A DNA stretch of 64,000 bases from a virus: positions 62,001-126,000 of IMG/VR virus record IMGVR_UViG_3300021138_000002. One strand, given 5' to 3'. Below are positions 7,697 through 16,048 of this stretch, piece after piece (positions within the stretch are counted from its first letter, which is position 1; each line of letters begins with the position of its first letter). The notes under the pieces were generated by a model that worked only from the letters and a program-made list of their open reading frames with translations, was not told the DNA's origin and made no database searches. The position numbers and the translations under genes were made by a program.

Positions 7697-9532
7697 ATGG
7701 CAGAAAACACTAACGGCGGTCAAGGGCGCGGATGGCGCAAGTATTTCAAGGTCGCAAGCACCAGCGGTCAACTCAGTCCAATTTCAGGATCAAATCAATT
7801 TGGCCTTCCTGGCTACAGCAAACAAAACGGTGCTGACTACAGCACACCGGGCACCGGCAACGAGTTCAGCTATCGCAACTATGCCAGTCGATTGCCCGAA
7901 GTTTATTCAGGACATCCCAACAGGATCGAACGCTATAACCAGTACGAAAACATGGACTGCGATTCGGAAGTCAATGCCTGTTTAGACATCATTGCCGAGT
8001 TTAGCACACAGATCAACCAAGACAACAAGACACCGTTTGATATCAATTTCACCGACAAACCAACCGATCACGAAGTTGAAATTATCAAAAAACAACTGCA
8101 ACAGTGGACCAAACTGAACAAGCTGGATCAACGCATATTCAAACTGTTCCGAAACGTGATCAAGTACGGCGATCAGGTGTTTGTGCGTGACCCAGAGACA
8201 TTTGAAATGTACTGGGTAGACATGGTCAAGGTGGCTCGTGTTATTGTAAACGAAAGCGAAGGCAAACGGCCCGAGCAGTACATCATACGCGACATCAATC
8301 CCAATTTCCAAAACATGAGCATAGCTCAAAAGACCACTAGTGATTACTATGTGAGCCGTGCCACTGGCAGCATAGGACAAAACAACTACACAGCACCCAA
8401 TGGTGGTGGCTATGGCGGTGCCGGCGGCGGAACTGGCAACAACAGATTTACTCAGGCCATGAATGAAACTTGCCTGGACAGTCGACACATTGTACACATC
8501 AGCCTGAATGAAGGCTTGGATTTTTTCTGGCCATTTGGACAAAGCATCTTGGAAAACATATTTAAGGTCTACAAGCAGAAAGAATTGTTAGAAGATTCTG
8601 TGTTGATCTATCGTGTGCAACGTGCACCAGAACGCCGAGTTTTCAAGATTGACGTGGGCAACATGCCCAGCCATTTGGCCATGCAGTTTGTGGAACGTGT
8701 CAAAAACGAAATGCATCAACGCAGGATTCCTACCAACACCGGTGGCGGTGCCAACATGATGGACGCCAGCTACAATCCGCTCAGTATCAACGAAGATTAC
8801 TTTTTCCCTAGCACCAGCGACGGACGTGGTAGCAGTGTGGAAGTGTTGCCAGGCGGTACCAATCTAGGCGAAATTGACGATTTAAAATACTTCAACAACA
8901 AAATGGCCCGCGGTCTGCGTGTGCCATCTAGCTATTTGCCGACCGGTCCTGACGATTCAGACCGTGCATTTACCGACGGAAAAGTGGGCACAGCTCTCAT
9001 ACAAGAATACCGATTCAATCAGTATTGCAAACGCCTGCAAAACTTGATCATGCAAAAGCTAGACGACGAATTTAAAATGTTCTTACACTGGCGCGGATTC
9101 AACATTGATTCGGGTCTGTTCACGATCACCTTTTGCGAGCCACAAAACTTTGCGACCTATCGCCAGGCCGAAATGGACAACAGCCGTATCACAGCATTTA
9201 CTCAATTGGAGCAATTGCCTTACATGAGCAAGCGATTCATGATGAAACGCTTCCTGGGCTTGACCGAAGAAGAAATTGTAGAAAACGAAAAATACTGGCG
9301 AGAAGAACGCGAAGAGCCCGAAGTTGAAACCACGCAAGGCCAGGATCTGCGTTCGATTGGTATCACACCAGCCGGTCTTGAAAGCGACATCACTACCGGA
9401 GCCGATCTTGCTGGTGCCGAAATCATGCCAGGTCCTGGACAACCGGGTGCCACACCGCCCATAGCTGGACAGCCAGCCGGCACAGGAGCACCGCCCGCAG
9501 GTGGGGCCGCCGGCGGAGTACCTCCGTTATAA
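7697..9532 (+). CDS. 20: Portal vertex protein gp20
   Basis: A 611-residue T4 gp20 homologue, the dodecameric portal through which DNA is packaged and ejected. Family hallmarks are the N-terminal SYRNYASRLPEVYSGHPNR region, YNQYENMDCDSEVNACLDIIAEF (residues about 80-103), the KYGDQVFVRD segment, the LEDSVLIYRVQRAPERRVFKIDVG clip region, and KMARGLRVPSSYLPTG. The C-terminus is a glycine-, alanine- and proline-rich tail (from about residue 570). T4 gp20 is 524 aa, so this version is longer. There are glycine-rich insertions near residue 235. It heads the head-gene operon gp20-67-68-21-22-23. Confidence 0.95.
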   Translation: MAENTNGGQGRGWRKYFKVASTSGQLSPISGSNQFGLPGYSKQNGADYSTPGTGNEFSYRNYASRLPEVYSGHPNRIERYNQYENMDCDSEVNACLDIIAEFSTQINQDNKTPFDINFTDKPTDHEVEIIKKQLQQWTKLNKLDQRIFKLFRNVIKYGDQVFVRDPETFEMYWVDMVKVARVIVNESEGKRPEQYIIRDINPNFQNMSIAQKTTSDYYVSRATGSIGQNNYTAPNGGGYGGAGGGTGNNRFTQAMNETCLDSRHIVHISLNEGLDFFWPFGQSILENIFKVYKQKELLEDSVLIYRVQRAPERRVFKIDVGNMPSHLAMQFVERVKNEMHQRRIPTNTGGGANMMDASYNPLSINEDYFFPSTSDGRGSSVEVLPGGTNLGEIDDLKYFNNKMARGLRVPSSYLPTGPDDSDRAFTDGKVGTALIQEYRFNQYCKRLQNLIMQKLDDEFKMFLHWRGFNIDSGLFTITFCEPQNFATYRQAEMDNSRITAFTQLEQLPYMSKRFMMKRFLGLTEEEIVENEKYWREEREEPEVETTQGQDLRSIGITPAGLESDITTGADLAGAEIMPGPGQPGATPPIAGQPAGTGAPPAGGAAGGVPPL

Positions 9533-9535
9533 ATA
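9528..9535 (+). promoter_or_regulatory. Consensus late promoter TATAAATA overlapping portal stop
   Basis: Perfect T4 late consensus. The portal stop codon TAA (9530-9532) lies inside it. Its last base is 5 nt before the next ATG (9540). Confidence 0.65.
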
Positions 9536-9539
9536 CAAC

Positions 9540-9761
9540 ATGATACTCAAAGAAATTTACGATCGAAACCACCCAGGCTATCAAGACGACAGTCAAGACA
9601 ATAGCCAGCCCGAGCTGGGCGATCTACGTAAAACTCGTTTGACTCTACGTCAGTTGAACAAACTGCGTCAGATGAACGATGTACGCAGCTACGAGTACAA
9701 AGAAAAACTCAAGCTGGTCAAGCAACAGTACGCACCACCTCCGGCTGCACCCGGACTGTAA
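9540..9761 (+). CDS. Small prohead core-type protein in gp67 position
   Basis: A 73-residue charged protein starting at the ATG at 9540, just after the portal stop. The central helix GDLRKTRLTLRQLNKLRQMNDVRSYE is very basic, and the tail is proline-rich (QQYAPPPAAPG). Its place between gp20 and the acidic core protein is that of T4 gene 67, a prohead core component. Sequence similarity to T4 gp67 is not obvious, so the assignment is by synteny. Similar small proteins with the LRKTRLTLRQLNKLR pattern follow the portal in aquatic T4-like phages. It probably belongs to the scaffold core. Confidence 0.65.
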   Translation: MILKEIYDRNHPGYQDDSQDNSQPELGDLRKTRLTLRQLNKLRQMNDVRSYEYKEKLKLVKQQYAPPPAAPGL

Positions 9762-9783
9762 CGCTACAGTCACAATCTCTGTC

Positions 9784-9800
9784 AAAAACTACCAGTTTTT
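9784..9800 (+). terminator. Possible weak terminator hairpin
   Basis: AAAAACT and AGTTTTT form a 7-bp stem with a 3-nt loop, the T run being in the 3' arm. It lies between the gp67-like and gp68-like genes. The stem is A/T-rich and weak. Confidence 0.3.
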
Positions 9801-9833
9801 GGCCTCAAAACTACCAATATTTCTCTTTTGACG

Positions 9834-9858
9834 TAAGTAATATACGAGCCATTACTTA
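9834..9858 (+). promoter_or_regulatory. Hairpin abutting the Shine-Dalgarno of the core protein gene
   Basis: TAAGTAAT (9834-9841) pairs with ATTACTTA (9851-9858) over 8 bp. The 3' arm overlaps the start of the strong Shine-Dalgarno AAGGAG (9857-9862), which precedes the ATG at 9869. It could tune translation or protect the 5' end of the mRNA. Confidence 0.4.
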
Positions 9859-9868
9859 AGGAGATATT

Positions 9869-10714
9869 ATGACATCGAAATTTGAACAGTTGATCGAATA
9901 TGTGATCAACGATGAAGAAGACAAAGCTAAAGAGCTTTTCCACGACATAGTAGTTGAAAAAAGTCGTGAAATCTATGAAAACCTCATGAACGAAGAAGAT
10001 CAGGACGACGAGGAAGAAGACGGCGAAGAGGAAGACCTCGACGAAGGCATGGAAGATGAAAGCATGGGCGGTGACGCCAGTGACAGCTTGATTGACGACG
10101 TTGAGAGCGAAGAAGCCGGCATGCAGATGGAAGGCGACGAAGAGTTTGACGACGAAGCCGAAGAAGACGGCGAAGATTTAACTCACGACATGGAAAAAGA
10201 CCATGACGAAGACGGTGATATCGAAGACAGAGTCATTGACTTGGAAGACAAGTTAGACGAACTCATGGCCGAATTTGAAGCCATGATGGGCAATGACGAA
10301 GGCGGTATCGACAGCGATTTACAAGGCGAAGAAGGCGACGAATTGGCCGGTGATGCTCTAGAAATGGACGACACCCAGGCATTTGCCGACAACGACATGG
10401 ACGAAATGGGCATGATGGAAAACGTACAGTTAGACAAAGTTCCTGCTCCAAAGCACGGCGATGACGGTGCCAACAACAAAAGCGTAGTGGCTTTCAACTC
10501 CGGCGCCAAAGGCATGCAAGGTGCTCCAGTCAAAATGACCGGCGATGTAGCACAAGGCCGTCCAGCTCCTAAAACTGCTGATTTACCCGAAGCCGGCAAG
10601 TTCAAAAACACCCCCGGTAAAGGCACAAGCAACACCAAGTTAGATGCGGCCCCAAAGCCAACTTTGACACAGGCTGCTGGTACAAACACTAGAACTCCTT
10701 TTCCAAAAGGATAA
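9869..10714 (+). CDS. 68: Acidic prohead core protein (gp68-like)
   Basis: A 281-residue protein with a strong AAGGAG Shine-Dalgarno. The N-terminal 40 residues (FEQLIEYVINDEEDKAKELFHDIVVEKSREIYENLM) are helical and match the core protein found between gp67 and gp21 in T4-like phages. The middle (residues about 43-175) is extremely rich in D and E, including a coiled-coil segment IEDRVIDLEDKLDELMAEFEAMM. The C-terminal 80 residues are basic and disordered (G, K, P, T). Such a layout suits an internal scaffold that is degraded by gp21 during maturation. It is twice as long as T4 gp68 (141 aa). Confidence 0.75.
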   Translation: MTSKFEQLIEYVINDEEDKAKELFHDIVVEKSREIYENLMNEEDQDDEEEDGEEEDLDEGMEDESMGGDASDSLIDDVESEEAGMQMEGDEEFDDEAEEDGEDLTHDMEKDHDEDGDIEDRVIDLEDKLDELMAEFEAMMGNDEGGIDSDLQGEEGDELAGDALEMDDTQAFADNDMDEMGMMENVQLDKVPAPKHGDDGANNKSVVAFNSGAKGMQGAPVKMTGDVAQGRPAPKTADLPEAGKFKNTPGKGTSNTKLDAAPKPTLTQAAGTNTRTPFPKG

Positions 10715-10723
10715 TAGGCAGAT

Positions 10724-11371
10724 ATGGCTCGATATCTAAAAGAACATCTCAGCTTTACTCAGGCCAACATTGAACTGTTGACTGAGGAAGCTGCTGATGG
10801 ACACGGCAAAACTTTAAAACTCAAAGGAATTTGCATTGAGGGCGGCGTAAGAAACGCCAACGAGCGTGTGTATCCAGTAACCGAAATAGCCAAAGCAGTA
10901 GACACCATCAATGAACAAATCAAGAGTGGTCACAGTGTGTTGGGTGAAGTAGATCATCCAGACGATTTGAAAATCAATCTAGATCGAGTCAGTCACATGA
11001 TTGAACGCATGTGGATGGAAGGTCCTTGCGGATACGGCACATTAAAAATATTACCCACACCCATGGGCGAACTGGTAAAAACCATGTTGACCAACGGTGT
11101 AAAACTAGGTGTTAGCAGTCGTGGATCAGGAAATGTCAACGACGCCAACGGACATGTCAGTGACTTTGAAATCGTCACTGTGGATGTGGTTGCTCAGCCC
11201 AGTGCTCCAAATGCATATCCCACAGCAATATACGAAGGCCTGTTAAATCATGCCGGCGGACAACGCTTGTTGGATATGTTCAAAGACCCGGCTAAAAGCA
11301 ACAAAGCAAAGAGCTATGTACGAGACGAAGTGATTCGCCTTATACGTGGTCTCAAAATAGAAGGGAAATAA
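10724..11371 (+). CDS. 21: Prohead maturation protease gp21
   Basis: A 215-residue serine protease of the T4 gp21 family, which cleaves scaffold, core and capsid proteins after glutamate in (L/I)xE sites. The family motifs are GGVRNANERVYP (residues about 40-51), GEVDHP with the likely catalytic H78, and GVSSRGSG with the catalytic serine S131 or S132, followed by DFEIVTVDVVAQPSAPNAY. It begins 10 nt after the core protein and is followed by gp22 within 5 nt. The likely cleavage targets in this phage are the core, gp22, gp23 and the putative internal proteins at 55133-60044. Confidence 0.93.
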   Translation: MARYLKEHLSFTQANIELLTEEAADGHGKTLKLKGICIEGGVRNANERVYPVTEIAKAVDTINEQIKSGHSVLGEVDHPDDLKINLDRVSHMIERMWMEGPCGYGTLKILPTPMGELVKTMLTNGVKLGVSSRGSGNVNDANGHVSDFEIVTVDVVAQPSAPNAYPTAIYEGLLNHAGGQRLLDMFKDPAKSNKAKSYVRDEVIRLIRGLKIEGK

Positions 11372-11375
11372 TACT

Positions 11376-12461
11376 ATGTTAGATAGTTTAAAACCGTTAC
11401 TAGACAGCGACTTGATCAACGAGGAAGCTCAACAGCAGATCACTGAAGCCTGGGAAGCCAAGCTCAATGAAGCTCGTGAACAAGTGCGTGCAGAACTCCG
11501 CGAAGAGTTTGCACAACGTTTAGAGCATGACAAACAAGTAATGGTGGAAGCCCTGGATCGTATGGTAACAGAAGGTCTACAAGCAGAGATCCAAGCAGTT
11601 CAAGCTGAAAAGCAACAACTTGCTGAAGATCGTGTACGTTTTCAAGCCAAAATGAAAGAAAGTTCCACCAAGTTTAACGACTTTATGGTAACCAAATTGG
11701 CTGAAGAAATCGGCGAACTGCGTAAAGATCGCAAGATGCATACCGAAGGTATTGAGAAGTTAGAAAACTTTGTGGTACATGCACTTGCCAGCGAAATTCG
11801 TGAATTTGCACAAGACAAACAGGACGTGGTTAAAACCAAGGTCCGTTTGGTTCGCGAAGCTCGTCGTCAGTTGGAAACACTCAAAGCACGTTTCGTAACA
11901 GAAAGTGCCAAGAAAATGTCCAACGCTGTTGGCCGTCATCTCAAGGCTGAACTCAATCAGTTGCAGGAAGATATCAAAGTTGCTCGCGAGAACAATTTTG
12001 GTCGTAGAATTTTTGAAGCATACGCAGCAGAATTTGGTGCTACCCATTTAAATGAGAAAGCCGAAGTTCGCAAGTTGCACAGCATTATTGCTCAAAGAGA
12101 AAAACAACTGGGTGAGGCCATCCAACTTTCAGCCAAGGCAAAAACCTTAGTTGAAAGCAAAGAACGCGAAATACGCATAATCAAGGAATCCAATGAACGC
12201 GAAAGCACCATGGACGAATTGCTTGCTCCTTTAAACAAGGAAAAACAAGCACTAATGCGTAATTTGTTGGAAAGTGTACAGACAGCTAGACTGTCCAGTG
12301 CTTTCGAAAAGTATCTACCGGCTGTATTGGCAGACAAATCTGTGAAAGCACCACGAGTGATCACAGAGAACGTTTCCGTTGCAACTGGCGATAAATCTGC
12401 CCGTGTCCAGGAAGAAGATCACAGCAATGTGATTGACCTCAAGCGTCTGGCAGGGCTTTAA
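11376..12461 (+). CDS. 22: Prohead scaffold protein gp22
   Basis: A 361-residue protein, almost entirely helical and charged (E, K, Q, R and A), typical of the T4 major scaffold gp22. The N-terminus MLDSLKPLLDSDLINEEAQQQITEAWEAKL is characteristic. A long coiled coil spans roughly residues 30-280. The tail ends in DHSNVIDLKRLAGL, like gp22 homologues. T4 gp22 is 269 aa. It lies between protease and capsid genes in the canonical order. It would form the core on which gp23 assembles and would then be destroyed by gp21. Confidence 0.9.
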   Translation: MLDSLKPLLDSDLINEEAQQQITEAWEAKLNEAREQVRAELREEFAQRLEHDKQVMVEALDRMVTEGLQAEIQAVQAEKQQLAEDRVRFQAKMKESSTKFNDFMVTKLAEEIGELRKDRKMHTEGIEKLENFVVHALASEIREFAQDKQDVVKTKVRLVREARRQLETLKARFVTESAKKMSNAVGRHLKAELNQLQEDIKVARENNFGRRIFEAYAAEFGATHLNEKAEVRKLHSIIAQREKQLGEAIQLSAKAKTLVESKEREIRIIKESNERESTMDELLAPLNKEKQALMRNLLESVQTARLSSAFEKYLPAVLADKSVKAPRVITENVSVATGDKSARVQEEDHSNVIDLKRLAGL

Positions 12462-12486
12462 AATTAGATAGAAAAAGGAGACTTAA

Positions 12487-13683
12487 ATGTCACAAGAATT
12501 ATTAGAAAGTCGTTGGGGAGAAACCAAAGAAGCATTGCTCGAGGGCTTAAATGGCTCAAAACGCAATTCAATGGCAGTTATCCTTGAAAATACCAAAAAG
12601 TACTTGAAAGAGAACGCAACTTCTGGTTCTACTGCAAGCGGCAACATCGCTACCTTGAACAGAGTGATTCTGCCAGTGATACGACGTGTTATGCCAACTG
12701 TTATCGCTAACGAGTTGGTAGGCGTACAGCCAATGACAGGTCCAGTGGGTCAAATCCACACATTGCGTGTAAGATACGCACAGAGCTTGACTGACAACAG
12801 CCAAGCAGCAACTAGTGTAACAGCCGGCCAAGAAGCATTAAGCCCGTTCACTATTGCAACTGCATACTCCACAGTTCCACAAGGTGCTACTACTGCTAGC
12901 GGTTACACTGGCAATAACACAGCTACCATGGAAGGTACTGGCGGTAAGCAGATTAGTGTTCAGATCTTGAAACAGGCTGTTGAAGCTAAGACTCGTAAGT
13001 TACAAGCACGTTGGACTTTTGAATCTGCACAAGACGCACAAGCCATGCATGGTATTGACGTTGAAGCAGAAATCATGGCTGCTCTTGCACAAGAGATCAC
13101 AGCTGAGATCGATCAAGAGATCCTCTTGAGCTTGCAGACTTTGGCTGCAACCGAGTACACATACAACCAAGCTACTGTATCTGGTACTGCTACATTCGTT
13201 GGTGACGAGCACGCTGCTTTGGCTGTTCTTATCAACAGAGTTGCAAACTTGATCGCTCAGCGTACACGTCGTGGTGCTGGTAACTGGTGTGTTGTAAGTC
13301 CAGCAAGTTTAACTGTTTTACAAAGTGCAACAACTAGTGCATTTGCTCGTACAACAGAAGGTACTTTTGAAGCTCCTACAAACACCAAGTTTGTTGGTAC
13401 TTTAAACGGTGCTATGCGTGTGTTTGTAAACAGCTATGCTCAAGACACACAGAGCGTATTGGTAGGTTACAAAGGTACATCAGAAGCTGATGCTGCCGCG
13501 TTCTACTGCCCATACATTCCGTTAATGAGCTCTGGCGTTGTATTAGATCCGTCAACCTTCGAACCAGTCGTATCATTTATGACACGTTATGGCTTCGTAG
13601 AATTAACGAACACTGCCTCGAGTTTCGGGAACGCCGCCGACTACGTGGGGGAGATTGCCGTCCAGAACCTTAGTTTTTCCTAA
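12487..13683 (+). CDS. 23: Major capsid protein gp23
   Basis: A 398-residue HK97-fold capsid protein with a strong AAAAAGGAG Shine-Dalgarno. Family motifs are RVILPVIRRVMPTVIANELVGVQPMTGPVGQI (from about residue 58), the AEIMAALAQEITAEIDQEIL helix, GAGNWCVVSPASLTVLQ, and SYAQDTQSVLVGYKG. It is shorter than T4 gp23 (521 aa). LLE/S (after E7) and LLE/G (after E19) are candidate gp21 cleavage sites in the N-terminal delta region. The last 25 codons use GCC, GGG, GTG, GAG and CAG, unlike the GCT/GCA, GGT, GAA, CAA style of the rest. A strong terminator follows. Confidence 0.95.
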   Translation: MSQELLESRWGETKEALLEGLNGSKRNSMAVILENTKKYLKENATSGSTASGNIATLNRVILPVIRRVMPTVIANELVGVQPMTGPVGQIHTLRVRYAQSLTDNSQAATSVTAGQEALSPFTIATAYSTVPQGATTASGYTGNNTATMEGTGGKQISVQILKQAVEAKTRKLQARWTFESAQDAQAMHGIDVEAEIMAALAQEITAEIDQEILLSLQTLAATEYTYNQATVSGTATFVGDEHAALAVLINRVANLIAQRTRRGAGNWCVVSPASLTVLQSATTSAFARTTEGTFEAPTNTKFVGTLNGAMRVFVNSYAQDTQSVLVGYKGTSEADAAAFYCPYIPLMSSGVVLDPSTFEPVVSFMTRYGFVELTNTASSFGNAADYVGEIAVQNLSFS

Positions 13684-13756
13684 TCGAAAAACAAAAGGTT
13701 TGTACTGCGTCTATCAGACGTATCAAAAACAAAAACAACCCAGGGATGGGGAGTTG

Positions 13757-13784
13757 CAAGAAAGCACCGCAAGGTGCTTTCTTG
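13757..13784 (+). terminator. Strong hairpin terminator after gp23
   Basis: CAAGAAAGCACC and GGTGCTTTCTTG form a perfect 12-bp stem closed by a GCAA tetraloop, about 75 nt after the gp23 stop. The T-rich part lies within the 3' arm. It ends the head operon. Confidence 0.75.
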
Positions 13785-13813
13785 TTGACCGCAGTATCAA
13801 TCCTGCCCATCAG

Positions 13814-13821
13814 TATAAATA
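13814..13821 (+). promoter_or_regulatory. Consensus late promoter TATAAATA
   Basis: Perfect late box 20 nt before the ATG at 13841, with a Shine-Dalgarno (AAAGGAAC) in the short leader. Confidence 0.7.
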
Positions 13822-13840
13822 CTCCAAACAAAGGAACACT

Positions 13841-14920
13841 ATGGGATTTTCAATTGGACCAGGATGGAATTTTGCCGGCGGCTGGGCCGTTGGTCCTGCA
13901 ATAGGTGGCGGCGGTGGTGGCTTGACCTGGACTGCTGTTTCTACCATGGGCACGGCAACGGTTCTTGGTGGTATTGGTCAAGTGGTCTATGGTTCGGGAA
14001 CTACCTTTGTGGCAGTTGGTATAAATTCGGTCAATGTACCGGTGTACTCAATCAGTACCAATGGCCTTACCTGGAGCACTCCGGTCGCTATAAACGGAAC
14101 AAACACCGCGGTCAGTCAGATGACAGCCATAGCCTATGGATCGGGAACTTATGTGGCACTGGGCTACGATAACAGTTATAATTCGCTTTACACTTATAGC
14201 ACCAACGGTACCACCTGGATAACTCCAACTGCCCTGGCCGGCGATTCTGCCGGAAACGGGCTGAGTACCCTGGCCTATGATGGAACAAAATTTGTGGCGG
14301 TTGGGACCAATAGTACCAATGCCAGATTCTCCTACAGCTCCGACGGTATCAGCTGGGCCAGCATTGCCAATCTTGGTTCTGGATCTGCAGGATACAACCC
14401 ATACGATATCTGTTATGCCAACGGTAAATTTGTCGTGGTTGGTACTGACACCAACGGCTATGCGTCGGTAGTGACCAGCGCCAATGGTACCACCTGGAGC
14501 AATCCCAGCGTGATGGGCTCAAACGGTGCAACTTTTATACAACCGTGCGGTATTGCTTATACCGGTTCAAAATACATAGCCACTGCCAATGATGAAATCA
14601 ACAATTATCCGGTTTATAGTACCAGCACCGATGGTTCCACCTGGACAGCATGGTCATCCTTTAATGGCTATACCACATATTCTTTTGTGTTAACTCATAA
14701 CTGTGCTTACGGCAATGGAAACACAGTGGTGATAGCTCAACGTGTCAGCGACCTGGCGCCTATCTATTCGGTATCGTCTGATGGTGGTTCTACCTGGACT
14801 ACGCCGTCTGCAACTGCTGTAATTGATCAATTTGGCGCAACCTTGTGTTACGGAAATCTAGAGTTTATGGCTGTGGGTCTTGGTTCTTCCAACAACGCTT
14901 CTTATCAGATTTACAAATAA
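13841..14920 (+). CDS. Beta-propeller-type surface protein
   Basis: A 360-residue protein from the ATG at 13841, chosen because it follows a late promoter and AAAGGAAC. The N-terminal 28 residues (GFSIGPGWNF...GGGGGG) resemble the glycine-rich module at the start of the genes at 14985 and 16049. The rest is about six repeats of YGSGTFVAVG...YSTNGTTW type (YGSGTTFVAVG, YGSGTYVALG, YDGTKFVAVG, YANGKFVVVG, YGNLEFMAVG), each with an S-[TSD]-DG-x-[ST]-W turn. This is the signature of sialidase/BNR-like beta-propeller blades. The catalytic residues of sialidases are not apparent, so a binding role on the capsid or a fibre is more likely. Confidence 0.7.
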   Translation: MGFSIGPGWNFAGGWAVGPAIGGGGGGLTWTAVSTMGTATVLGGIGQVVYGSGTTFVAVGINSVNVPVYSISTNGLTWSTPVAINGTNTAVSQMTAIAYGSGTYVALGYDNSYNSLYTYSTNGTTWITPTALAGDSAGNGLSTLAYDGTKFVAVGTNSTNARFSYSSDGISWASIANLGSGSAGYNPYDICYANGKFVVVGTDTNGYASVVTSANGTTWSNPSVMGSNGATFIQPCGIAYTGSKYIATANDEINNYPVYSTSTDGSTWTAWSSFNGYTTYSFVLTHNCAYGNGNTVVIAQRVSDLAPIYSVSSDGGSTWTTPSATAVIDQFGATLCYGNLEFMAVGLGSSNNASYQIYK

Positions 14921-14953
14921 TTGTTTCTAGTACTGTGACATTTGTGATTTCCA

Positions 14954-14961
14954 TATAAATA
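14954..14961 (+). promoter_or_regulatory. Consensus late promoter TATAAATA
   Basis: Perfect late box 24 nt before the ATG at 14985, with AAAGGAAC as Shine-Dalgarno in between. Confidence 0.7.
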
Positions 14962-14984
14962 CTCTAAACAATAAAGGAACACAC

Positions 14985-15719
14985 ATGGTCGCACCATTAA
15001 TAATTGGAACAGGAATCACAGTAGAAGGCGGTATTTCAATAGGCCCAGGCGGCCCTTCGGCACCAATAGCCGGCAGCTTTACAATTAATCACACAGATGG
15101 CGGCGGTGGCGGAGTGGCTAATCAAAGTACCGGTGTTGCAGGCTATATAACCGGGACCTATGACTCGTTGACCATAGTGAGCACTGTGGTGACTGGTAGC
15201 GGAACTGGATCAGCTACAGTATCTGGACTTGACATCCTGTATTCAGCCAATCCCAACGTGTCCAATCCTGCCCCGACTGTTACAATCACGATCACTTACT
15301 ATGCTTCAAATGGTGGTGCTAATAGTTCTAACGGAGTTATTACAGTAAATGACAAGTGTTGTGTTGTTGCCAACGCCATGACTGAAACCGGCATGTGGGA
15401 TCGCAGTCAGTTGTATCAACTCAATGTTTGGGGTTCCAAAGTACTGGATCAAACATTTATGGGACGTGCTGTACACAAAGGTTACCATGTCATAGCACCC
15501 AAGGTATGGGTTCCGCAGATACAGAAACAAACTGCGATAGGACGTTACTTTGGTTGGACATTCGAAAATGGTACCAATATGTTGCGTGGCAAAAAGTATG
15601 ATCGCCGTGCTCTAGTAAGTATAGTACCCTGGATTGCTGTGTTTACTGTGGTTGGTTTGTTTACCAAGCAAGAAACAGCGACTCGTAGTTGGCAAAATAG
15701 CAACAAGGAAACCAAATAA
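14985..15719 (+). CDS. Virion surface/fibre protein with glycine-rich N-terminal module
   Basis: A 244-residue protein. Residues 1-30 (LIIGTGITVEGGISIGPGGP) are the shared glycine-rich module that also starts the proteins at 13841 and 16049. Residues about 35-120 look like a beta-sandwich rich in T, V, G and S (TVTITITYYASNGG). The C-terminal half changes character: CCVVANAMTETGMWD, then WGSKVLDQTFMGRAVHKGYHVIAPKVW, then a basic region and a hydrophobic stretch (SIVPWIAVFTVVGLF, residues about 210-225) that could be a membrane or packing segment. Similar C-terminal modules occur on tail fibre proteins. The exact role is unknown. Its stop overlaps the next start (TAATG). Confidence 0.55.
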   Translation: MVAPLIIGTGITVEGGISIGPGGPSAPIAGSFTINHTDGGGGGVANQSTGVAGYITGTYDSLTIVSTVVTGSGTGSATVSGLDILYSANPNVSNPAPTVTITITYYASNGGANSSNGVITVNDKCCVVANAMTETGMWDRSQLYQLNVWGSKVLDQTFMGRAVHKGYHVIAPKVWVPQIQKQTAIGRYFGWTFENGTNMLRGKKYDRRALVSIVPWIAVFTVVGLFTKQETATRSWQNSNKETK

Positions 15720-16009
15720 TGACACCAAATTTTGATAATTGTATTCTGCATCATGTAATTTCTGCGGCCGCCAGTATGCCAAATTATGTAAGCCCGGTTG
15801 ATCGGTTAAATCAGCACTTGGCCAATTTGCCAGCGGAATTTGTACAAGAATACTGCACACGATGCGAGAGTATTTTGAAAAGCCGGAGTTTTACTGTTGA
15901 ACAGTTGCAAGGTATGTACATCAACACAGTCTTGCCGATGTTGAACAACACCAACACAGCAGAAGATTTTGGCCGAGAGTTGTTGGCGCTGGTTGGCACA
16001 CTCAACTAA
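15719..16009 (+). CDS. Small hypothetical helical protein
   Basis: A 96-residue protein starting on the ATG that overlaps the preceding stop by one base, with AAGGAAA as Shine-Dalgarno. It is predicted to be mostly helical (VDRLNQHLANLPAEFVQEYCTRCESILKS, then VEQLQGMYINTVLPMLNN and FGRELLALVGTL). No family is recognised. Tight coupling to the preceding fibre-type gene suggests a chaperone or partner, which is only an inference from position. Confidence 0.55.
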   Translation: MTPNFDNCILHHVISAAASMPNYVSPVDRLNQHLANLPAEFVQEYCTRCESILKSRSFTVEQLQGMYINTVLPMLNNTNTAEDFGRELLALVGTLN

Positions 16010-16048
16010 CAATTTAAAAACAATATTTTACTATAAGGAAAACAAGTC

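Noticed and set aside
13655-13840. N-terminal extension of the beta-propeller protein into the end of gp23
   Set aside because: The frame is open but spans the terminator hairpin and the late promoter. ATG 13841 has AAAGGAAC.
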